From assembly GCA_963377175.1 (NCBI GenBank), contig CAUJNA010000491.1:1118072-1182071 (forward strand): a DNA stretch of 64,000 bases, in the 5' to 3' direction. The stretch comes from Effrenium voratum. Lineage: Eukaryota; Sar; Dinophyceae; Suessiales; Symbiodiniaceae. The position numbers were made by a program, and so were the translations under genes. Shown here piece after piece: positions 11,832 to 20,906 of this stretch. Numbering within the stretch: position 1 is the stretch's first letter; each line of letters begins with the position of its first letter. The notes under the pieces were generated by a model that saw only the letters and a program-made list of their open reading frames with translations, was not told the origin of the DNA and did no database searches.

Positions 11832-13754
11832 TTACCGATGTCGTCCGCCGCCGTGCCGTCCCTTCCCCTTGTTGACATTCCAGTCCCCAGGGGGAGGAGG
11901 CACTGTCTCAGCCAACTCGTCATCGTCACCCCAGGTAGGGGTATGCGGCGAGCTCGGATTCTCGAACTCGAGGGGATCACCCTGCATATGCGGCTGCCAA
12001 CCCTGCGGCATTGCGCCAGGCCACATTTGTGGCATCATGCCAGCCATGGGCTGTTGCATGTATCCTCCCATTGGGAAAGTGGGATACATCGGACTCGGGA
12101 ACGGGAAAGGGGCAGCCTGTGCACCCTTGTACCCCGACCCGCGAGCATCAGGCTGATACCCGCCAGTGGGAGTTCTCGACCTGGCGGATCCGCCTCGACC
12201 GAACTGGCTCTGTTGGTAGCCGTATTGGCCACCCTTGCCTTTGTACTGATCACCCTTGTGACCCTTGCCTGAAAACTGGTCACCTTTGTGACCCTTGCCG
12301 GAGGACTGGTCACCCTTGTGACCTCCACCCTTGGGCCAGGAGTGCGCAGGGGCTTTGCCCTTTTGCTGATCCCCCTTTGCCCTGGAATCAGGTCGCGGGG
12401 TAGCAGACCGATGATCTCCCCTAGGAGTGGCTGCCCGCCTATGGTGCTTCCCAGTCGGCGGGTCAGCAAAAACAATGGCGCTTTGGCCGTCGCGCTGTGC
12501 AGCGGGGACCATGTCAACCTTATTATTTTCGACATAAATGTATGCCTCGGCATACTCAATCGGGGCCGTGATGGATCCACTTCCGGCCCGCAGAGAGTCG
12601 ATACTCAAATCGAGAACTGTGGAGGCATCAAAACTTGGGTCCTCACTATTGAAGTCCGAGAGGCGTCGCTCAGCCTGTACCAATGACATTATGATGTCCG
12701 CACGTGAGGCGCCTAGGCCATACAGTGGAACCAAATATCCGTCCTCAATCCCGATGCGGTAGGCATCAAAAATATGCACAGAGAGGTAAAGAGCAAATGC
12801 TGAATTTAGACTGCCCTTTCTCGTCATATGACGACCCCATTGCGCCGCCTGTTGCGGGTGCTCGACCAAATATGTCATGACAGACATATTGTCGGGAATT
12901 GGGACGCCAGTATTGCTCTCCTCGATGAGCAGCTGTTTTGCTACCCACCGCTCGAGGGCCTCGTCACTTGCACGCACACAAGCGTGAGTGTCCCTTGAGG
13001 TGACTTTCACAACCTCCTGAAACGCAACCTGCACGGTATCCGCATTGGGATTGTGCACAAGATGAGGCGCACAGCGCAAACCGGAGATCATACAGCTGAC
13101 CACCTCGCGGATCGGGTTTACCGACGCCATGAGAGGAGCCCACACGTCAGTCTCCCCTTCATACCCGCTGTTGGCACGGACTGCCTTGAGTCCGTCCAGC
13201 CAAACTGGCTGCCCTCTCCTAACTTGGGAGCGGATGGTGCCTGGCACCCATTCTCGATAGAAAATCGGCAAATGGCAACCATTGCATAGAATGGTGCCAT
13301 ACATATTCAACTGCGCGCACCGAGGGCACCAATAGTCATGCATGGGAGCTTTGTCCCATGAAAATGACACCCCTCTCCGCGGTCCCTGGACATTCAATTC
13401 CCGGACCGCCCAGGGACGGATGTATATTACATCCCCTTCCTGGTGCAGATAACATGCGCGCCAGAAGGGCGCATGTATCTCCTCTCGCACAGCAATCAAA
13501 CCGCGTCGGGTTGTATAGATGCCGGCGGCTTCCTCGATGGCCATCCACTTTAGGTCAACGGCCACAACGACATGGCGCTTGTCCATGTATTTGACGCGAT
13601 CGTCAACATAAAACTCGCCCTCATTATTGGGGCTTGGCAACTTGAGGAGAGGCACCTTTGCGCCCTCCAACCCAATCAGGATCTCCCCCTTGCAGACCTG
13701 TTCAGGTCGCATTGGGAAAACTGTGATGGCGAATTTGCCGGCCTTCGAATGCAC
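11832..13754 (-). CDS. 3'-module ORF 5: zinc-ribbon and GKG-repeat protein
   Basis: Function unknown. The 640-residue frame has an N-terminal globular region, then a four-cysteine zinc-ribbon-like motif (YWCPRC at about 141-146 with CNGC at 157-160) and a middle part rich in ordinary hydrophobic segments. The C-terminal third is of low complexity, with repeated GKGHKGDQ units at about 470-515 followed by Gly/Met/Pro-rich sequence. That tail resembles nucleic-acid-binding tails, which is inference. The start at 13754 is GTG and the frame is open upstream. It overlaps the previous ORF by 79 bases in the -1 frame, and the natural protein probably continues from that ORF. It is the last ORF before the 3' LTR. 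Confidence 0.6.
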   Translation of the reverse strand: MHSKAGKFAITVFPMRPEQVCKGEILIGLEGAKVPLLKLPSPNNEGEFYVDDRVKYMDKRHVVVAVDLKWMAIEEAAGIYTTRRGLIAVREEIHAPFWRACYLHQEGDVIYIRPWAVRELNVQGPRRGVSFSWDKAPMHDYWCPRCAQLNMYGTILCNGCHLPIFYREWVPGTIRSQVRRGQPVWLDGLKAVRANSGYEGETDVWAPLMASVNPIREVVSCMISGLRCAPHLVHNPNADTVQVAFQEVVKVTSRDTHACVRASDEALERWVAKQLLIEESNTGVPIPDNMSVMTYLVEHPQQAAQWGRHMTRKGSLNSAFALYLSVHIFDAYRIGIEDGYLVPLYGLGASRADIIMSLVQAERRLSDFNSEDPSFDASTVLDLSIDSLRAGSGSITAPIEYAEAYIYVENNKVDMVPAAQRDGQSAIVFADPPTGKHHRRAATPRGDHRSATPRPDSRAKGDQQKGKAPAHSWPKGGGHKGDQSSGKGHKGDQFSGKGHKGDQYKGKGGQYGYQQSQFGRGGSARSRTPTGGYQPDARGSGYKGAQAAPFPFPSPMYPTFPMGGYMQQPMAGMMPQMWPGAMPQGWQPHMQGDPLEFENPSSPHTPTWGDDDELAETVPPPPGDWNVNKGKGRHGGGRHR

Positions 13755-14227
13755 CTCGTTTTGAGGGCAGATCGATACTCAGCCATCGTCAGCAGCACGT
13801 ATCCCGTGTAAGGGACCTCCGCTGCTCCCAACGGCCGGAGCAACGGCCCCATGGGCGTTCGGTCACGCAGTGCCCAACGCTTGAAAACTTTGAACGGCAC
13901 GTCCCTCCCGATTAGGGTGGAACGCGCAAAAAGCACCTCATTCGGGCGCACAGTCGAGCCATCTCCCCTCCAGATAGTCCGTATTAGGAGCTCGACTGGA
14001 GGGTACGCTGGGCTCTCTTTTGCGAGAGAGCCCGCCCAGGTCGCCACATCGACACTCGTGCACTTATGGATCCCGTATAGGGCCTCGAAGAGCATTGAGA
14101 TTAGAGTCATTGACATCCAACCTCCCAGAATGTCTGGAACCGTCCCACACAAGCTGGGAATCGGCTCACCGGGCTTCACGTTCAACCGCGTTGGGTCAGT
14201 GGTGCCCGACAAAATTTCTAGCAGCAT
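13676..14227 (-). CDS. 3'-module ORF 4, unidentified (183 codons)
   Basis: I do not recognise a family. The frame encodes mixed hydrophobic and charged sequence without low complexity, typical of a folded protein. It begins with ATG 10 bases before the previous ORF ends, but its frame is open further upstream. It passes into ORF 5 by a -1 frame change near 13765. The two flanking changes suggest that ORFs 3, 4 and 5 are pieces of one longer reading frame broken by single-base indels. Confidence 0.5.
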   Translation of the reverse strand: MLLEILSGTTDPTRLNVKPGEPIPSLCGTVPDILGGWMSMTLISMLFEALYGIHKCTSVDVATWAGSLAKESPAYPPVELLIRTIWRGDGSTVRPNEVLFARSTLIGRDVPFKVFKRWALRDRTPMGPLLRPLGAAEVPYTGYVLLTMAEYRSALKTRCIRRPANSPSQFSQCDLNRSARGRS

Positions 14228-15210
14228 ACAATCTGCGACTCCCTGGAGCTTCGCCCAAGGAGCGCCGACGTATCGGTAATCTCGGGGAAGAACCCAAAAA
14301 TGTCGTTACCGGCAGGGCAGGCGAGTCTGCCTGCCGTCCCGTTCTGTGCATCAATCACAACCTCTGCACCCTCGAATGTGAGGTTGTAGGTGCTCGCAAT
14401 CGGGCACACATCGGGCTTTGCCATCAGTGCATCCTCAAGCGGAGCACCAGCAGGGAGGACGCCCCTCTCGTACGCTTTGGCACCAATGGGACCAGTCCCC
14501 GCTGACATAAGCTGATAATTTTCGGCACGAACGTATGGAAATAGGGATTTCATCCTCTCAATTTCCTCTTCTGAGGTGCGCCACGCCTTTGCCTCATAGT
14601 AGGGCGGCTCCTGCCTTGAGGGCACTAGGTCGCGGTCACCCATTGATGAGAATTTGTCCACATATGGGCCCATCCCATCATCGTCTACGTGACCCTCGTG
14701 GTCCTCATCCGAGACGTACTCCCTGGGCGGCTCGCCCAGAGCATCCAGATCGACCTCACCAAGGTCGACCAACGCCGGAGAATCCAGGATTCTCTGGATC
14801 CTCATGAGCTCGTTTCTGAACTGCTCAAAGCCTCCGGGCTTTCCAGTTACGGAGGTCGGCATTGCGCCCTCCCATGAGTCTGGAAACATGCACACATTCG
14901 TAGGAGAATACTCGTCATCGGAAATATCCCGATCACGCTCCCGTACATCGCTGACCAGTGTCACATCCAACAAGCCGCTTAGGGCCTCAGGACGCGACGC
15001 TTTCGCCGGATGCGGCTTTGCGCTCTTCGACGCTATCGCGCCCTCTTTGGGCGCTTTGTTCTTCTTCTCATCGCCCCTACTCCCCTCTCTATCCACATCC
15101 ATCGCGGATGGCTGTGCGCTCCCCTCCGTCCCGCCCATTGGCGGTTCAGGGGGTTGGACAGGGGATTCCTTTGTGCGGGCTTTGCCGAAACACTGTCCTG
15201 GGATCTGCAC
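14218..15210 (-). CDS. 3'-module ORF 3, acidic unidentified protein (330 codons)
   Basis: No family recognised. The N-terminal 70 residues are proline-, lysine- and acid-rich and look disordered. A strongly acidic stretch (about 145-180, with EDHEGHVDDD) follows, then a more ordinary globular C-terminal 150 residues. The stop at 14218 falls ten bases inside ORF 4. There is about 95 bp between this frame's first start and the end of ORF 2. Codon content and orientation match the rest of the 3' module. Confidence 0.5.
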   Translation of the reverse strand: MQIPGQCFGKARTKESPVQPPEPPMGGTEGSAQPSAMDVDREGSRGDEKKNKAPKEGAIASKSAKPHPAKASRPEALSGLLDVTLVSDVRERDRDISDDEYSPTNVCMFPDSWEGAMPTSVTGKPGGFEQFRNELMRIQRILDSPALVDLGEVDLDALGEPPREYVSDEDHEGHVDDDGMGPYVDKFSSMGDRDLVPSRQEPPYYEAKAWRTSEEEIERMKSLFPYVRAENYQLMSAGTGPIGAKAYERGVLPAGAPLEDALMAKPDVCPIASTYNLTFEGAEVVIDAQNGTAGRLACPAGNDIFGFFPEITDTSALLGRSSRESQIVCC

Positions 15211-15304
15211 GCTCCCAGTGGAGCCACCGCCAGTCTCTCTTGGACGCTTAGCGGTGTGAGCCGACCCAGTATGTACAGCAGGGGCCGATCGCCTAGGAAG
15301 GCCC

Positions 15305-15925
15305 TTAACCGACTGACAGAGATGGAGGAGGCGGCTTCATCTTGAGAGCCGGCTCCGCCTTGGGCGCCGGTTCCGGATCAATTACGCAGGACCTGAGGTC
15401 GAAACTTTCTGACCTCAATAGGCCCGCGCAATGGTCCTCCTCCTTTGGAGGAGTTCTCCAGTCGTCATACCCAACGAGCAGATTCCTGCCCACTATCTCA
15501 TTGAATCGATATGTGCCCAAACCGGCATAGCGGTTGGCAGCCCGAAGAACGTTACAAAATCTTTCGACCTTTTCGGTCGCCGCAATGGCCGCAGCCATCT
15601 GAGGGTGAATATACCCGGTCTCGGTCATGCACCCTGCGGCTTCGCGTAAGCATGACCGCGCACGCCACAGATTCGCGGCGGCCTTGTAAAAGTCGCAGTA
15701 CTCAACGCTCCACGTTGCGTCCTGCGCACTGACCTCATCATCTCCGCTTTGGGAGTCGGGCAGAGTGAGCCCCAAGCGGATCTCCCGGCCGCGGAATACG
15801 TCGCCGGAGATCTGGTTCGAATTCTGCTGATCCTCCAGCGGAGGACGGGGAACATATTGTTTCCCTGGGCCGACACACGCCTCATTTGCCGTTTCCCTGT
15901 CAGGATACTCCCTTTCGGTTTGCAT
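15305..15925 (-). CDS. 3'-module ORF 2, unidentified (206 codons)
   Basis: No family recognised. The frame starts with ATG inside the last 26 bases of ORF 1 and ends with a proline-rich tail (KMKPPPPSLSVG). The middle (about 70-150) is alpha-helical in character and could form a small domain. The overlapping start/stop could reflect coupled translation or an indel that split one larger protein. The sequence alone does not decide. Confidence 0.5.
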   Translation of the reverse strand: MQTEREYPDRETANEACVGPGKQYVPRPPLEDQQNSNQISGDVFRGREIRLGLTLPDSQSGDDEVSAQDATWSVEYCDFYKAAANLWRARSCLREAAGCMTETGYIHPQMAAAIAATEKVERFCNVLRAANRYAGLGTYRFNEIVGRNLLVGYDDWRTPPKEEDHCAGLLRSESFDLRSCVIDPEPAPKAEPALKMKPPPPSLSVG

Positions 15926-18900
15926 CTGACGGAACCGCCGCGACTAGGTCCGTCCGGGGGCCAAACGACAATGGCCCAAGGTTATCCTCAGCCCATTCAG
16001 CAAGCGCTTTGGCTCCTGCGTGGTGAATGTCATCGGCATTCATCGTGTCAGATAGAATGGCCTTTGACAAGAAATCCCAGTCGTATTCGCCGAAACGGCG
16101 ATCAGTTGCCGAAGCATTGTCCAGCAGCTGGAAAAACTCATCCTCTGATAGCCCTTGCCACAGAGCAAGAGCGAGGGCATCCTCAATAGAATCAGCCTGT
16201 TTAGGGTAAAGAAGGCGCTTTGGCCAGGCCCCGTTCCTCCACGCCGCCAACGCGGGCGAGTAACCGGCTCTTCGGAACAGGTAATGCACAACGATGCAAG
16301 CATCCGCGCTTTCAGCGGGTGCATAATACTCTGACTCCGGGCCAGATTCATGGTCCCCGGGTTCAGATGGATCATCGTCGTCGTCAGGCGGATTGGGTCC
16401 ACCACCCCCACCAGTCCCGCTCCCATCCATGGGATCATCGCGGCCCGGTAGCTCATCGGCAGGGGAGGTAGGGGAATCTCCCTCCGCCCCATTGCCGTTC
16501 CCACCATTGCCGCCACCCACAGCGCCTTGGCTGGGTGAAGCCCCTTTGGCCCCGCCTGCATCCGCAGGCGCGGGCTGTACATCCTGACCTGCGGGTCTGG
16601 ATGCTTCGGGATGAGAAACCATCCCCATCGACGCATCGGTCGACAGGGACGGGGTGCTGTCCTCTGGCTGGGGATTATCCCCACCAGCGACATCCGGAAC
16701 ACTGCCCCCACGCTTAGGTGGTGGCTCTGACTGGCAAGGCTTCGCCGGCTCAGACAGGCTAGCCGGGGCACTTTTGACTGCCTTCCGCGGCGGAACCTCG
16801 GGTCGAGGGTGTGTGATCTCACTATTCGCGGGAGCGCATCCCCCCGGACCCCCATCGCTCGGTGCATCAGCACCTGCCGCTTTAGGCACGGGTGCGCCCG
16901 TGACCCCAGGTGCTTTGACCTCGGGTCCTTTGGCACAAGGAGCGTCACTCTTTGGCGGAGGGCCGGCGGCCGAGGATAGGCGTGGCACCGATCCTCCCAC
17001 CTTTGGTGGCACACAGCTGGAACTCCTTGCGGCCCCACCACTCCATCTGTTAGCGGCTTCGCGCTTAGACAGGGATGGAAAATCATCGGTGTATGCATCC
17101 TTGGGAAGCTCTGGAGGCTCAGGCTTAGCCTTCAACATTTGCTTCCCGGTGGCAAGCTTCAATTCCACTCTGTGGCCACCAGTCTTAGACGGGCCACCAG
17201 TCGTAGTTGGGCTGAACCCGCACGCCTGCGCTGGCTTTGCAGGGATCGTCCCCTTCTGATTGCCGCAAACGGCCGGCGAGAGACCGCGATTCGCGGCCGA
17301 CTGGCCGAAATCGGCCATTGCTTGGCCCAGCCTCTGCCTGCCCGTTGCGGGCGGCGTCGAGGACCGGACGCGCTGAGCCATTGTCTGTGGCCCTTTGCCC
17401 GCGTTGGGGCGAGGCACAGACTGCTGCTCCGAATTCCTTGCACTGGTTGCGGCAGGCGCATTGGCCGATGACGCATGACTGGTGGCGCATTGGCCACTCG
17501 ACATCGTCCTAGGAGCAGAGATTACCTCTGCCCATGGCGCATCCTCAGATGAGGACCACCGGTCCACCGGTGTGAGGCTTGCACTGGCCCCGCACTGCTT
17601 CGCAGCGCTCAGGTATGACCCCGATGGATGCATCAGGTAATCCTTTTCAACCAAGAAATCCAGAGCGATGGCCAGGGCTTCCCGGATCTCATCACTCATT
17701 GTGTACTCACGTCTCAGTACAGATACCAGGTCGGTGAACGCCGAGACCAGACCCATAAACTGGTGTCCGCCTCTTTCGATACCGACAACACCGCCGTTTA
17801 GGCTCTTCTTTGAGCAGCCGAACCACATCGCATTGGATGGGTAGGCTGGGAAACCGGCATCGCGGCATTTCATGAAAAACGTGGTTGCAACCTCCTGCAT
17901 GTCTGTTCCATGCCAAACGATACCAGGACCCGACAAGATTATCGTCGGTGCCTGGCTCCGTCCGCCCTTATTGGCGAATGCCTTCATGGCATCGATGTTT
18001 TCATCGATAATCCTACCCGCTTCGGGGCTGGGACCATACGTGTTCTCGGACTTACGCCATTCGGTCAGCCACAGGCATTTGGTAAAGATGATGAATATAT
18101 CATCTTTAGCGTTCGCGGGAGCACCAGCATGTACCGGATCAGCCATCATAGGGCTGACCACGGCACGGAGAAGCTCAGCCACTGAGGTCTCCTCTTCAAC
18201 CTCCACGACCTCCAGCGCGTATTCGCCGGTTTTGACCGGGAGCTTTGTCCTAATGGTCGTCCATTGCTCCTGAAGCTTTGCTTCAGAAATGGACTGACCC
18301 GAGCTGCCAGTGACCCAGTGTGAGGGTCCAACCAGCACCACAACGCGTGATCCCTCTACGCCTAGGTATGAGACCTTGTTCGGAATGCATCCGCTAAGCA
18401 GTTCGGCGCATAGGCCTGCTGCAGCGGAGGGGTTAACGTATCCCAGCATTGTGAGAACGAACCCCAAACTGTCCGGCGCCTCGCAGCCGGCGAATTCCAA
18501 TGCCGTTACGGGCCAAATCATGGAAATGATGTACGTCCGGACATGGAACGCCCATGAGTCCCATGTCTCCCGCACAAGCTCACAAGGTTGACGGTCCTGA
18601 CGATCAGGGTAGATGTTACCACTGATCGCGCTCATGAACTCACTGCATTGAGTGGCCGCGTTAGCAAGCTCCGATAGCGCATGCTCTGGCGCATGGTACA
18701 TGAGCTTCGCTGCCCCCGAAAGGGGAAGGCCGCCAGCCAATGGAAAGAACTTCCCCTCAGATGCAGGAACGTAGTGCTCCCAGGTTTCATACAGCGGGAT
18801 GCATCGAACCTCGCTGAGCTCGCGGACCTCCTGAGGCAGGAACTTAAAATCCACGTCACCACCGGGCTTTGCCGGGGGAACCGACGCCTCACGCGCAACC

Positions 18901-20528
18901 GACCCGGCGGGAATTTCCGCCCCAATGGTCAGTACTGCGCGGTTGGCGCCGTGCCGGATCCATCCGACCTCTGCCGAGTGAGGATTTACCTCAAGCACAG
19001 GGTTCCAAAGGTGCGTGGCGGGGTTATGCGAAAGCAAATTCCCCGCCACGGCAGCCGTTCCTTCACCAATCGTCTCTTCTTTGAGAGCGATTGCGTCAAC
19101 ACGAACGCGGAACTGCCTTATCACGCGTTGGTGTGAAGGCCCCTTTTCGGTACGCTTGTACGCCTCATGGGCGTTCTTACCGAGAGGACGTAGCAAAAGG
19201 GCCAGCCGCACGGTTACGCCCAGGCCAATATGGCTGAGACAAGAGTAAAAACTCTCGAGAGAAACAGGCTTCGTCGATGTCCACACGCCTGTTAGCGTCT
19301 CGGCATCTCCGAGCGATGCAACGGCATTCCCATGGCCCAGAATGTTCCATAGGGAAGAGAACTGGGTTCCATGAACCCATCTCTCGTGCATGCTAGCTGC
19401 ATTGAGCTCCATGCAGTGCCGCATCGGGAACACTAGATACCCGTCGCGCTCAAACACGGGATCGCCGGCGTGCCAATCCCCGATTTCCTTGATTGGCATG
19501 GTAAGCGGCTTAGCGCGTTTCCATTCAATCAAGTGAAAGATGGTAGGAGCAATCCCCACTTCTTCCGTGAAGAATCCCACAAAATCGTCATAGGAGGACC
19601 ACACGGCCTCAATCTCCTTGCGCATGGATCCTACTTCAAAGGCATTTGCACTGACCGTTTGCATCTTTGCCAGCGCATCGGCTGAGATGCAATAAATCGC
19701 CTTCATATACCCGACCACCGCCTTGGGTGGGGTACAAAGGGCAGTGGGACGCTGGTATGCCCAGGCCTTGAACGCCTCCTCGGCTCCAGCCGGCTGTACA
19801 CTTGAGGGCAAATCTCTCCTACCCTTCTCAACGGCCGTCTGCATGGCGCGAATAACATTCTTATTCGCCCCTTGGAAGAAGGTCTGCCAGCGCGAGTCTA
19901 CCTTTGCCATCTCGTACAGCCAGCTCCCGCCTCGGGGAACCAGCGACGGGGAAACAGCTGTAGACAACGTCATCTTAATCAACGCGTTCCGAGTCGGCTC
20001 GCAATGGAGCTCGGACTCTCGCGGCATTGCCTCACAGATGATTATGGCAGCCGTGTAGACGCTTTGGTCACTCAGCTCCACTTCACTCAGAAGCATGGCC
20101 TGGAGAATACCAGCCACGCGTAGGCGGCGGTACTTCTTGATAGACGGGATGAGGGACGTATCAACTATCATACCCGTGTCAAACCCCTCCAGTAGATTGA
20201 AAATGCCGGATAAGGCACCGGCGACCTGAGGGTCTTTGACACCTTCCTTGATTTGTACCAACTGCGTTTCAGCAGTGATGCGACTACCGTACTGACCGGA
20301 CTTTGCCGTCAAGTGCGGATAGCAAATCCTAAGATTCTCCGATAGCCGAGTAGGCCTATCATCGGACAGCGCATTGGCTGCGTTCTTCGCCTCCGCTGGA
20401 AGCGGACCCAAGGGGCAGGCGCAGTTCGGGTTCATATAGTTCGCCTGCTGCCGCGCCGCCAAAGACGAACCTCTCGAACGCGGGGCAGCGCCCGCCGCTC
20501 CGCTGGCCGCAGAAGCAGCCGCTGCCAT
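15900..20528 (-). CDS. 3'-module ORF 1: large protein with ADP-ribosyltransferase-like region
   Basis: I chose the ATG at 20528, in GCGCCATGGCA context, about 1,540 codons. The frame is open upstream to 20606 without an ATG. Residue numbers here count from 20606. An N-terminal Ala-rich segment precedes a globular half of about 1,000 residues. Within it, WVHGTQFSSLWNIL at about 410-423, then GVWTSTKP and a run ending VRLALLLRP at about 472 recall the H-G-T / Y-x-S pattern of the ADP-ribosyltransferase fold. A second region at about 752-900 (VVVLVGPSHW, then DDIFIIFTKC, then TIILSGPGI) has the strand-loop rhythm of SGNH/GDSL proteins but not their catalytic residues. Both calls are inference. 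Residues 1010-1450 are Pro/Ser/Gly/Ala-rich, and an acidic 110-residue domain closes the protein. It begins about 380 bases after the pol stop, roughly where env lies in retroviruses, but no signal peptide or fusion-type segment is seen. Confidence 0.6.
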   Translation of the reverse strand: MAAAASAASGAAGAAPRSRGSSLAARQQANYMNPNCACPLGPLPAEAKNAANALSDDRPTRLSENLRICYPHLTAKSGQYGSRITAETQLVQIKEGVKDPQVAGALSGIFNLLEGFDTGMIVDTSLIPSIKKYRRLRVAGILQAMLLSEVELSDQSVYTAAIIICEAMPRESELHCEPTRNALIKMTLSTAVSPSLVPRGGSWLYEMAKVDSRWQTFFQGANKNVIRAMQTAVEKGRRDLPSSVQPAGAEEAFKAWAYQRPTALCTPPKAVVGYMKAIYCISADALAKMQTVSANAFEVGSMRKEIEAVWSSYDDFVGFFTEEVGIAPTIFHLIEWKRAKPLTMPIKEIGDWHAGDPVFERDGYLVFPMRHCMELNAASMHERWVHGTQFSSLWNILGHGNAVASLGDAETLTGVWTSTKPVSLESFYSCLSHIGLGVTVRLALLLRPLGKNAHEAYKRTEKGPSHQRVIRQFRVRVDAIALKEETIGEGTAAVAGNLLSHNPATHLWNPVLEVNPHSAEVGWIRHGANRAVLTIGAEIPAGSVAREASVPPAKPGGDVDFKFLPQEVRELSEVRCIPLYETWEHYVPASEGKFFPLAGGLPLSGAAKLMYHAPEHALSELANAATQCSEFMSAISGNIYPDRQDRQPCELVRETWDSWAFHVRTYIISMIWPVTALEFAGCEAPDSLGFVLTMLGYVNPSAAAGLCAELLSGCIPNKVSYLGVEGSRVVVLVGPSHWVTGSSGQSISEAKLQEQWTTIRTKLPVKTGEYALEVVEVEEETSVAELLRAVVSPMMADPVHAGAPANAKDDIFIIFTKCLWLTEWRKSENTYGPSPEAGRIIDENIDAMKAFANKGGRSQAPTIILSGPGIVWHGTDMQEVATTFFMKCRDAGFPAYPSNAMWFGCSKKSLNGGVVGIERGGHQFMGLVSAFTDLVSVLRREYTMSDEIREALAIALDFLVEKDYLMHPSGSYLSAAKQCGASASLTPVDRWSSSEDAPWAEVISAPRTMSSGQCATSHASSANAPAATSARNSEQQSVPRPNAGKGPQTMAQRVRSSTPPATGRQRLGQAMADFGQSAANRGLSPAVCGNQKGTIPAKPAQACGFSPTTTGGPSKTGGHRVELKLATGKQMLKAKPEPPELPKDAYTDDFPSLSKREAANRWSGGAARSSSCVPPKVGGSVPRLSSAAGPPPKSDAPCAKGPEVKAPGVTGAPVPKAAGADAPSDGGPGGCAPANSEITHPRPEVPPRKAVKSAPASLSEPAKPCQSEPPPKRGGSVPDVAGGDNPQPEDSTPSLSTDASMGMVSHPEASRPAGQDVQPAPADAGGAKGASPSQGAVGGGNGGNGNGAEGDSPTSPADELPGRDDPMDGSGTGGGGGPNPPDDDDDPSEPGDHESGPESEYYAPAESADACIVVHYLFRRAGYSPALAAWRNGAWPKRLLYPKQADSIEDALALALWQGLSEDEFFQLLDNASATDRRFGEYDWDFLSKAILSDTMNADDIHHAGAKALAEWAEDNLGPLSFGPRTDLVAAVPSDANRKGVS

Positions 20529-20906
20529 GGCGCGAGTTTGCGCCCGGGAAGCGGTAGGGTAACACCAGACGAACAACAAAAGATCCCCAGATATAAGGGA
20601 TACCAACCATATCCAAAGGTGTGTAAACCTTGGGTGCCAATTTCATCAGCACGAAGGGGCTATTTCCCCTGATGTAAGACCGAATATGGTCATCCCTATG
20701 ATGAACAGCCGTGCTTCGACTACGACCCTGCTATACCATTGCACAGGAAACTGCAGAGCTATCCTATGAACATGCCCACACGGGCGGAAACTGACACAAA
20801 CACAAACCAGCTAATTGAGGCGAATGTGCCTGAAATAATGTCGCGAATTTGCGGTTGTGAGTATAGCATGATTAATGCTGTCGTGAATAATGTCCATCAA
20901 GCCTAC

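Noticed and set aside
15900..20528. env gene in the position after pol
   Set aside because: No signal peptide, no fusion-type hydrophobic segment and no C-terminal anchor; the motifs seen suggest a different kind of protein.
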